DNA of 64,000 nucleotides from Gemmatimonadota bacterium. Its GTDB lineage: Bacteria > Gemmatimonadota > Gemmatimonadetes > Longimicrobiales > Gaopeijiaceae. The translations under genes and the position numbers were made by a program. The notes under the pieces were generated by a model. That model was given only the letters and a program-made list of their open reading frames with translations, ran no database searches and had not been told where the DNA came from. Location: positions 1,676,001 through 1,740,000 of the forward strand of contig JAWKQO010000001.1 of NCBI GenBank assembly GCA_041390105.1. Reading direction: 5' to 3'. This document shows positions 7,138 through 13,600 of this stretch, piece by piece (the stretch's first letter is position 1; each line of letters starts with the position of its first letter).

Positions 7138-8703
7138 TCACTCCCCGGGGCTGCGCCGCGGCGGCCTACACTGCGGCCACGTCTGAGGCTGTCCTGTGCG
7201 TTCGTTGGTTGGGAGCGTGCGCTGAGCGGTCGGCACGCGCTCGGGGTCCTCCGACGCCTGATACGCCAACATGGCTGCCAGGGTCGCATTGTTCTTGAGA
7301 TCGGAGAAGACGACCTTGTCGTAGGTGTCGAGGTTGGTGTGCCAGGTGTATTGCCGGTAGTCGGGATAGCTGGACTGCAACCGGAAGCCAGCTGCCGGCA
7401 CACAGATGAAGCTCATGTGGTCGCTGCCGCCGGTTTCCGGCACGCCCGGGATATCCAGGTCGATCTGATCGGTGATCTCCCCGGGAAGCGCGCTCAGCCA
7501 ACGCCCGAAGTGGGCTCCGGCCCCGAGGAACCCCTGCATGCGGATGTAGTCGATGCGCCAGGTGCCGTTGTCCTGGTTGAAGGCCGCCTGCAGACCCGAG
7601 ACGATGTCAGGATGGTCCGCAGCGAACGCAGTGGAGCCGACCAGCCCCTGCTCCTCCCCTCCCCAGTGCCCGACCACGATGGTGCGCCGTGGATTGGGAT
7701 AGGTCTGCTTCAGGATGCGCATCGCCTCCAGCATCATGATCGTGCCGGTCCCGTTGTCGGTGGCGCCGGAGGCCCCGTCCCAGGAGTCGAGGTGAGCCGA
7801 GAGCAGCACGTATTCGTCGGGACGCTCCCTCCCGGGGATGGTGCCGACCACGTTGAAGGCGCTCGCCGGGCCCAGATCGCGCGACTGCGCGTCGACCCGC
7901 AGCCGGGGCCCCTGCCCCCGCTCCGCCAGTCGATGGAGCAGCGTATAGTCCTCGCAGCTCAGATGCAGCGACGGCACCTGCGTCGTCTGGCTGGAGAAGA
8001 TCTTGTCGGCGCCCCAGCCGGCAGACCAGCGGTTGGTCAGCACCCCCGCGGCACCGGCACGCTCGACCCGTCCCGCCAGATCCGCCCCCAGGGATCGCAG
8101 ACGCGTGGCCCAGGCTGCCGCCGCCTGTTGACGATGCTCCTTCATGGCGGCGAACGAGGCTTCGGTGGCCCACTGCTCCCAGCTCTCATCGGGGCGGCAG
8201 GTCGGCTCGGGGAACGAAAGCAGCACGAAGGCGCCTCGCACCTGCGGCAGCCAGGCGTCGAAGGCGTCGGAGGTGGTCACGCTGGCGGGAATCGCGACGA
8301 CTGCGCCCTCCACGGGACCCGACGTTCCCGGAGACCACGCCAGCATCATCCCGTTCAGGGTGCGGACGCGCGGCTCGATCAGGTCGACGTGCGTGTAGCC
8401 GCGCTGCCATCCGTTCCAGGTGCCATACGCTCGCTTCTCCGCGTCGATGCCCCAGGAGCGATAGCGCTCGATCAGCCAGTCGCCCGCGGCGTCGTAGGCG
8501 GGTGACCCCATCAGGCGGGGTCCGATCGAGTCCATCAGCGCCTGGGCCAGCGTCTCCACCTGGGAGCCCGCGCCCATGCCCTGCTCCCACATCGCGCGGA
8601 TGACAGGGTCGTCGGTGGGGAACGTCTGCGCGGCGAGCCGCCCGGACAGGGGCAGGGATGCAAATCCCACCGACACGACGAGGAGGTTGCGTAGACAGCG
8701 CAT
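7138..8703 (-). CDS. Secreted M28-family zinc peptidase with PA domain
   Basis: A 521-aa aminopeptidase/carboxypeptidase-like zinc peptidase. The signal peptide (about residues 1-24, ending LAAQ) sends it to the periplasm or outside. A PA-like insert occupies the middle region before the catalytic domain. The two-zinc site is complete: SAHLDSWDG (~303), a DNG Asp shortly after, GGEEQG (~349, the Glu-Glu pair), SDHMSF (~429) and a C-terminal HTNLDT (~456). Start: the ATG at 8703, giving the signal peptide; the longer upstream frame runs into the ArsR promoter. First gene of the minus operon with the D-aminoacylase-like gene, suggesting joint degradation of peptides or acyl-amino acids. Confidence 0.87.
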   Translation of the reverse strand: MRCLRNLLVVSVGFASLPLSGRLAAQTFPTDDPVIRAMWEQGMGAGSQVETLAQALMDSIGPRLMGSPAYDAAGDWLIERYRSWGIDAEKRAYGTWNGWQRGYTHVDLIEPRVRTLNGMMLAWSPGTSGPVEGAVVAIPASVTTSDAFDAWLPQVRGAFVLLSFPEPTCRPDESWEQWATEASFAAMKEHRQQAAAAWATRLRSLGADLAGRVERAGAAGVLTNRWSAGWGADKIFSSQTTQVPSLHLSCEDYTLLHRLAERGQGPRLRVDAQSRDLGPASAFNVVGTIPGRERPDEYVLLSAHLDSWDGASGATDNGTGTIMMLEAMRILKQTYPNPRRTIVVGHWGGEEQGLVGSTAFAADHPDIVSGLQAAFNQDNGTWRIDYIRMQGFLGAGAHFGRWLSALPGEITDQIDLDIPGVPETGGSDHMSFICVPAAGFRLQSSYPDYRQYTWHTNLDTYDKVVFSDLKNNATLAAMLAYQASEDPERVPTAQRTLPTNERTGQPQTWPQCRPPRRSPGE

Positions 8704-8813
8704 GAGGCACGGCTCCGGAAGGCCCGAGGAACTCACGGGAACGAGGGACTCCAACAGAGCGCCGCCAAGCGGCGCGCGGCAAGGGAGCGGGAGGGCGAGG
8801 TGGGCTTGCGCGG

Positions 8814-8851
8814 ACCATAGGTGTACACTTATATAAGTCATGACCTATGGT
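8814..8851. promoter_or_regulatory. 38-bp dyad operator overlapping the arsR-type start
   Basis: Perfect 9-bp arms ACCATAGGT (8814-8822) and ACCTATGGT (8843-8851) share their centre with an inner 12-bp palindrome, ACTTATATAAGT (8827-8838). The inner palindrome includes a TATATAA -10-like box and the right arm covers codons 2-4 of the regulator gene (ATG at 8840). It fits autoregulation by the ArsR protein and possibly control of the divergent M28 operon. Confidence 0.7.
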
Positions 8852-9154
8852 AAGGCGTTGACGGCCTTGGCGGACCCGACCCGTCGTTCCCTGTTCGAGC
8901 GGCTGCGGCGACGGCCCCAGGCGGTGGGTGAGTTGACGCGTTGGGCGGGGATCAGCCAACCCGCGGTGTCCCAGCACCTGCGGGTGCTCCGCGATGCGCG
9001 ACTCGTGGCGCACCGCCGCGATGGCACGCGCCACGTCTACCACGCCACGCCCGACGGGCTGGCCGAGCTGAAGGCCTACCTGGAAGCGATGTGGGACGAC
9101 GTCCTGCAGGCCTACCAGGACTCGTTCGAGGACCCGCACCGGAAGACACGATGA
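8840..9154 (+). CDS. ArsR-family winged-helix transcriptional regulator
   Basis: A 104-aa dimeric repressor-type protein. The winged helix spans about residues 5-80, with recognition helix SQPAVSQHLRVLRDARLV and wing HRRDGTRHVYHA. It has no Cys and no metal-binding motif, so it belongs to the metal-independent ArsR branch commonly encoded with AHSA1/SRPBCC proteins (SdpR-like). Its stop overlaps the next start as ATGA. The start codon lies inside a large dyad, implying autorepression. The divergent M28 peptidase operon starts 136 nt away and may share the operator. Confidence 0.87.
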   Translation: MTYGKALTALADPTRRSLFERLRRRPQAVGELTRWAGISQPAVSQHLRVLRDARLVAHRRDGTRHVYHATPDGLAELKAYLEAMWDDVLQAYQDSFEDPHRKTR

Positions 9155-9660
9155 CGTCCCCATCCCCCGCTCTGCCCCCGATCGTGCGCGAGACCCGCGT
9201 ACCGGTCCCTCCAGGAGCGGCCTTTCGCCGCTTCACGCGCGAAATGGGCTCCTGGTGGCCACTCGACAGCCACTCGGTGGCGGGCTCCCGTGCGCGCTCA
9301 CTCGAGTTCGAGGAACGCGTGGGAGGCACGATTGCCGAAATCGACGACCAGGGGCAGCGGCACGTCTGGGGCACCGTGACCGTGTGGGAGCCGCCTTCCC
9401 GCGTACGGTTCACCTGGCATCCGGGCCGTGAGGCCGGTGGAGCGCAGGACGTCGAGGTGCGCTTTGAAGGCGGCGACCAGAGCACCCGCGTGACGCTCAC
9501 CATGTCGGGCTGGGAGCGCTTGGCGGCACCGCTGGCGCGCAAGGCACGCCGTGGGTATCCGATCGGGTGGGCTTACATGCTGGACCGCTTCGCCGGCCGC
9601 CGCACCCTTCGCGTGCTGGCGTTCGATCTGGCTGGTCGTCTGCTGGCGCGCCGTCGCTGA
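9151..9660 (+). CDS. SRPBCC/AHSA1-family protein
   Basis: A 169-aa soluble protein of the START/Bet v1-like AHSA1 type, a hydrophobic-ligand-binding helix-grip fold with no defined enzymatic role. Typical landmarks: VRETRVPVPPGAAFRRFTRE at the N-terminus, W residues in GSWWPLDSHS, then GTVTVWEPPSRVRFTWHPG and a C-terminal helix. Translationally coupled (ATGA) to the ArsR-family gene; this pairing is common and the regulator usually controls the AHSA1 gene. The ligand is unknown. Confidence 0.8.
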   Translation: MTSPSPALPPIVRETRVPVPPGAAFRRFTREMGSWWPLDSHSVAGSRARSLEFEERVGGTIAEIDDQGQRHVWGTVTVWEPPSRVRFTWHPGREAGGAQDVEVRFEGGDQSTRVTLTMSGWERLAAPLARKARRGYPIGWAYMLDRFAGRRTLRVLAFDLAGRLLARRR

Positions 9661-9681
9661 CTCACGCCGAGGCCGGTGCGC

Positions 9682-10173
9682 TCAGGCCAGCGCCTTGCGC
9701 AGGTGCTCCCCAACGTCGGACATGAACCGGTGCACCGAGGCCTCGGCGATGCGATGCCCGACCAGCGCATTCATGGCGTCGCCGATCGGCCCGCCCGGCA
9801 CTGTGTAGTGGCCCTCGAAATCCAGCTGGGTTTCTGTGGCCGTGAGCGGGTAGGCCGACAGCGTCCCCTTCATGAGCGGGAACAGGCGCGGCGACTGGGC
9901 CGCCTCCCACTCCAGGCGGATGCGGGTGTGCCGCTGGGAAGCCAGCTCCCCCACCTCCTCCTCGCAGCCGGTCACCGTGATCGCGATCGGCGTCCCCACT
10001 TCGAGCCCGCCGATGTTGACGTGCAGACCCGCCGCCACGTCGTGCGCTCGGGACGCCGCCGCCTTGGTGGCGGTGCGAAACAACTCGAGCACGTCGCCCA
10101 TCAGCGCTTCGCGGACCTTGGTGTAGGGGCGATTGACGTAGTCGAATGCCCGAACCTCGCGCCCTCGTTCCAT
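9682..10173 (-). CDS. SRPBCC-like protein
   Basis: A 163-aa soluble protein. The pattern of N-terminal strand, two short helices, a long sheet region (LHVNIGGLEVGTPIAITVTG) and a long C-terminal helix (SVHRFMSDVGEHLRKALA) fits a helix-grip SRPBCC fold; this is a pattern judgement, weaker than for the neighbour at 9151. Start: the ATG at 10173 behind GGATGGAG. It is convergent with the ArsR/AHSA1 pair. No signal peptide. Confidence 0.65.
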   Translation of the reverse strand: MERGREVRAFDYVNRPYTKVREALMGDVLELFRTATKAAASRAHDVAAGLHVNIGGLEVGTPIAITVTGCEEEVGELASQRHTRIRLEWEAAQSPRLFPLMKGTLSAYPLTATETQLDFEGHYTVPGGPIGDAMNALVGHRIAEASVHRFMSDVGEHLRKALA

Positions 10174-10300
10174 CTGGCTCCATCCTGCAGGGGGATCCCT
10201 GGTCGAATGGTACAAGCTTGGCCCACCCTCCGCACCGTAGCCGTTGCGGCGGGGCTGGCCCCCTGGGGCAGGGCCGGCACCCGGACATCCCCAAAACAAG

Positions 10301-10338
10301 GTTACGGGGTCGTTACACGGGGCAGCCCCCACCGTTAC
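10301..10338. promoter_or_regulatory. GTTAC direct repeats in 11-bp phase (candidate response-regulator site)
   Basis: GTTAC occurs at 10301, 10312 and 10334, i.e. with spacings of 11 and 22 bp, about 62-99 bp before the response-regulator start. PhoB/OmpR-type regulators bind tandem 11-bp direct repeats, so an autoregulatory site is plausible. No good -10 box follows, which limits confidence. Confidence 0.4.
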
Positions 10339-10399
10339 TCCCTCCAGCCGACCTTTTCTCCGATCCTGAGAAGTGTGCCTTCGTCGGAGGACAGAGGTT

Positions 10400-11137
10400 T
10401 TGGCCACGTCCGGCCCCAACGGGACCGAGCCACGTCCGCGCGTCCTGGTGGTCGAGGACGAGGTGGACATCGCGGCGCTCATCGCCTACGAGCTGACGCG
10501 CGCCGGCTATCGCGTGGAGACGGCGGCCACTGGACGTGATGCGCTGCGCGCGGTGGAGCGCGAGGTGCCCGACCTCATCGTCCTGGACCGGATGCTCCCG
10601 GAGTTGTCCGGCGACGAGGTGCTGCGAGAGATCCGCTCGGATCCGTCCCTCGGCACACTCCCTGTGCTGATGCTCACCGCCAAGAAGGAACAGGAGGACC
10701 GCATCCAGGGCTTGGAGCTGGGCGTGGACGACTACCTGACCAAGCCCTTCAGCCCGCGTGAGCTGGTGCTGCGCGTGCAGGCCATCCTGCGGCGTATTCG
10801 GGAACCCGCGGTCGATACGGGAGTGCGACTTCTGCGATCGGGACCCTTGGCCCTCAACCTCAGCTCCCACCAGGTGGCATACGAGGGAGCGGAGCTGACC
10901 GTCACGCCCACCGAGTTCCGCCTGCTGAAAGCCCTGATGGAGCGGCCAGGGAAGACGCAATCCCGACGCCAGCTCCTGCAAAGAGCCTGGGATCTCGACG
11001 CCGCCATCTCCGATCGCATCCAGACACGCACGGTCGACATGCACGTCCGGCGGCTACGCGGCAAGCTGGGCGACGCCGGGGACTGGATCGAAACCGTGCG
11101 GGGGTTCGGCTACCGATTCCGGGGCCCGGTCCGCTGA
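10400..11137 (+). CDS. PhoB/OmpR-family response regulator (orphan)
   Basis: A 245-aa two-component regulator: receiver domain (residues ~13-128) with acidic pocket E19/D20, phospho-acceptor D63 in VLDRMLP, switch Thr in MLTAKK and Lys in YLTKPF. A winged-helix Trans_reg_C domain follows (~145-240) with recognition segment RTVDMHVRRLRGKLG and the end GYRFRG. Start: the TTG at 10400 follows GGAGG at 9 nt; the GTG at 10373 is possible but has a weak site. No histidine kinase is encoded nearby. The KTQSRRQLLQRAWD segment is close to PhoB-type proteins. A Pho-box-like array lies before the TonB receptor 5 kb away. Confidence 0.88.
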   Translation: MATSGPNGTEPRPRVLVVEDEVDIAALIAYELTRAGYRVETAATGRDALRAVEREVPDLIVLDRMLPELSGDEVLREIRSDPSLGTLPVLMLTAKKEQEDRIQGLELGVDDYLTKPFSPRELVLRVQAILRRIREPAVDTGVRLLRSGPLALNLSSHQVAYEGAELTVTPTEFRLLKALMERPGKTQSRRQLLQRAWDLDAAISDRIQTRTVDMHVRRLRGKLGDAGDWIETVRGFGYRFRGPVR

Positions 11138-11192
11138 GCCGGCCAAGCGCCCAAGGTATTCCCTACTTCCTCTCGACCTCCGTCCGCACGCC

Positions 11193-11786
11193 TCAAGTGC
11201 TGCTCCCGAGGGCTCGTACGCCGCCGTCGGAGTAGCGGAACACCTTGTAGCCTTTCCCGCGTGCCACCACCTCCTCGAAGAGCGCGGCCTCCCCCAGACC
11301 ACCTCCCTCGATCCGGAAGCGGATCCAACAATCGGTGAGCACCCGGAACGTCGGGAACTCCCGCGACACGCCCTCGCAGTGAACGTCCTCGAAGGCGACA
11401 GACCGGGATGCGAACCAGGCGAGGTTCCGCGCCACAGCGCGCGCGTTGCGGCGCTCGAGATCCGACCAAGCCAGATCCTGCGGAAGCCCCGACCCCTGCG
11501 CCGTCGTGATCTCGGGCCAAACCACGTCCCGATGCGCCTCCGCCGTCAGTCGCAGGCGAGCCAGGGTCACCGTGTCTCCACGAGCGAAGCCGTCAAGAAC
11601 GAGCTCGCCGAGCGCTCGCAGCGAAGATGCGGAGCCCGGGAAGGGCTCTACGTTGGGGGTGCTCTGCTCCTCGCGCCCGCACCCGACTCCACTCACCACG
11701 GAGATCGTCAGGCAGAAGACGGCCGCAAGCCGGGCTCGGCTCGGTCGAACCTCGAGGGAACCTACGCGTTGCACGCCCACCCTCAC
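11193..11786 (-). CDS. Hypothetical lipoprotein
   Basis: A 197-aa protein with an N-terminal signal ending in the lipobox-like SGVGC (Cys ~36), so probably membrane-anchored in the envelope. Two further Cys lie in EDVHCEGVS and VLTDCWIRFR and could form a disulfide. A helical region with ARGDTVTLARLRLTAEAHRD precedes beta-rich sequence. Start: the GTG at 11786 because GGAGG precedes it by 7 nt. It lies behind the hairpin that ends the receptor/lipoprotein operon. I do not recognise the family. Confidence 0.6.
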   Translation of the reverse strand: MRVGVQRVGSLEVRPSRARLAAVFCLTISVVSGVGCGREEQSTPNVEPFPGSASSLRALGELVLDGFARGDTVTLARLRLTAEAHRDVVWPEITTAQGSGLPQDLAWSDLERRNARAVARNLAWFASRSVAFEDVHCEGVSREFPTFRVLTDCWIRFRIEGGGLGEAALFEEVVARGKGYKVFRYSDGGVRALGSST

Positions 11787-11838
11787 CTTGGAACCTCCAC
11801 GTAACGAAGCTCGCGTCTTCCTGACCCTGGAGAGAGAG

Positions 11839-11870
11839 GCGCCGGGCCAGCCGTACGGCCGACCCGGCGC
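11839..11870 (-). terminator. Candidate terminator after the receptor operon
   Basis: Perfect 8-bp outer stem GCGCCGGG/CCCGGCGC with an inner CCGTACGG palindrome, 36 nt after the stop of the surface lipoprotein gene. No T-tract. Confidence 0.45.
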
Positions 11871-11905
11871 TCCCACGCGGTGAGCGCGGCAGAGGAGTTC
11901 CTCGC

Positions 11906-13489
11906 TCAGCCCGCGTTCGGATCACCCCAACGAGTCCAGGGTGCCGCATACCACTCCGAAGAAGCGCCCGGCTCGACCGCGCCGATGTAGTCGACCGTGT
12001 CCAGGCCGCTGCCCGCAGGCGGCGCCGCGCAGCCCGACGCTGCCGGCCCCGACGCATCGGGGCGGAAGTCCGGATCCGTGCGGTTGTACGGATCCGCCAG
12101 CATCGGATCGGCTTCCTGGTTGCCGGCTCCAGCCGCCCACACGGTGGCCTGGAAACCATCGCTGTCGGTCGAGATGTTGACCGCGTTGTCGAACAGGATT
12201 GTCGATCCCACCTGCACGCCGTTGGTGATGGTCTCGGCGTTGTCCACGTCGAGCCCGGCGGTGCCAAAGCCCACCACCACCGCGCACATCACCATGCCGC
12301 CGGTACCCCGACGCAGGAGCATGCCCGTGGTGCTCTCACCGGCAGTCCCCGTGGCACCCTTCCCCACCACCGTGGTGTTCCAGACGTTCGGGTTCGTCAG
12401 CGGAGTCGCGGTGAAGTCGTCCTCGTTGCCGTCGACCTCGTAGCCGTTGTCCGCGTCGTCCGGATCCTGCTGCACGATCCAGTACTGCCCATTGCCCGAC
12501 CACCCGGTGGACCAGTCGAAGGAGTCGTCCGAGGCGTCGGTGACGATCATGTACTTGATGTCCACCGTCCCGCCGAACAACTCCACACCGTCGTCCAGTC
12601 CCTCGTGCACCTGCACGTGGTGGATCTCGGTCCCGCTGCCCACGCCGTTGAGTGTGAGGCCGTTCAGCTCGTTTCCGAACGAGACCTCGAAGCCGGCATA
12701 CTCGATGCGCGCGTACTTGAGCACACCCGAGTCGTCGTCCAGGACGTTGCCCCCGTACTGACCCGAGCTGCCCTCGCCGACGCACTCGCTCGCGGGGAAG
12801 TTGCACTGCGACTCACCGTTGATGACCAGGCCACCCCAGTCACCGGCGGTGGGCGCGTTGCTGCCGCTCCCACCGACCCGAGAGCTGGTGAAGATCACGG
12901 GATTGGACTCCGTGCCCTCGGCAAAGATCTTGCCGCCCACACGTACGATCAGAGCCGTGGGCTGCACCGTCACGTCACCTTGGAGCATGGTCCCTGCAGG
13001 GATGTGTAGCTCGCCTCCGTCCTCCACGGTCACAATGCCCTGCAGCTTGTAGACGGTGTCGGCTGACAGCTGCCGGTTGCCCGTGATGGTGCCGCTCAAC
13101 ACTGCGGTCCGGTTCTCCACCGGCACCACCACCTCCGCCAGAGCACTGGCCGAGGAGTTCCCGTCGGCGTTGACCGCGATCACCTGATACTGGTAGGTGT
13201 TGCCCGCGGTGATGGCGCTGTCCGTGTAGGTCGTGGCGGTCACATTGGCCGCAACGTCCGCAAAGGCCGCCCCCGTGCCGCTGACCCGTCGCTGCACCCG
13301 ATACGAGGTGGCCCCCGTCGAGGCGCTCCAGGCCACCGTGACCTGACCATTGGCCAGGCTCACCGTCACGCCCGTGGGGGCTGCCGGCGGCTGGGGATCC
13401 GGCGTGGTGCCGCTGTCGCTGCAGGCGCCCACCGCCACCGCGGCAGCCACGCCCAACGCCACGAGCTTGACTCTTCCAATGCTGAACAT
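11906..13489 (-). CDS. Surface lipoprotein with FN3 domain and parallel beta-helix, TonB-receptor partner
   Basis: A 527-aa lipoprotein: signal peptide with lipobox VGAC (Cys ~23), a Pro-rich linker, one fibronectin type III domain (~37-125), then a long right-handed beta-helix-like region (~135-500). The latter carries the recurring GDWGGLVING and IEYAG-type segments. Proteins of this type often sit directly downstream of a TonB-dependent receptor and are thought to form its outer-membrane partner. Here the receptor gene ends 112 nt upstream on the same strand. The ATG follows GGAGGAG. The substrate is not known; the receptor promoter hints at phosphate control. Confidence 0.75.
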   Translation of the reverse strand: MFSIGRVKLVALGVAAAVAVGACSDSGTTPDPQPPAAPTGVTVSLANGQVTVAWSASTGATSYRVQRRVSGTGAAFADVAANVTATTYTDSAITAGNTYQYQVIAVNADGNSSASALAEVVVPVENRTAVLSGTITGNRQLSADTVYKLQGIVTVEDGGELHIPAGTMLQGDVTVQPTALIVRVGGKIFAEGTESNPVIFTSSRVGGSGSNAPTAGDWGGLVINGESQCNFPASECVGEGSSGQYGGNVLDDDSGVLKYARIEYAGFEVSFGNELNGLTLNGVGSGTEIHHVQVHEGLDDGVELFGGTVDIKYMIVTDASDDSFDWSTGWSGNGQYWIVQQDPDDADNGYEVDGNEDDFTATPLTNPNVWNTTVVGKGATGTAGESTTGMLLRRGTGGMVMCAVVVGFGTAGLDVDNAETITNGVQVGSTILFDNAVNISTDSDGFQATVWAAGAGNQEADPMLADPYNRTDPDFRPDASGPAASGCAAPPAGSGLDTVDYIGAVEPGASSEWYAAPWTRWGDPNAG

Positions 13490-13516
13490 TCCGAACGTCT
13501 CCTCCGTTACGGATGG

Positions 13517-13563
13517 GTCCCGTGGTGGGACCGGGGTTGGGCTGTCCCGCCTTGGGGCAGCCT
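13517..13563 (-). other. Two intergenic hairpins between receptor and lipoprotein genes
   Basis: GGTCCC-GTGGT-GGGACC (13517-13533) and an imperfect GGCTGCCCC/GGGACAGCC stem (about 13541-13563, minus strand). They could attenuate transcription or stabilise the upstream message so that receptor and lipoprotein are made at different levels. Confidence 0.35.
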
Positions 13564-13600
13564 TTTCAGGTGCAGGGGAAGACGTCGGCGCATGGGTTCT

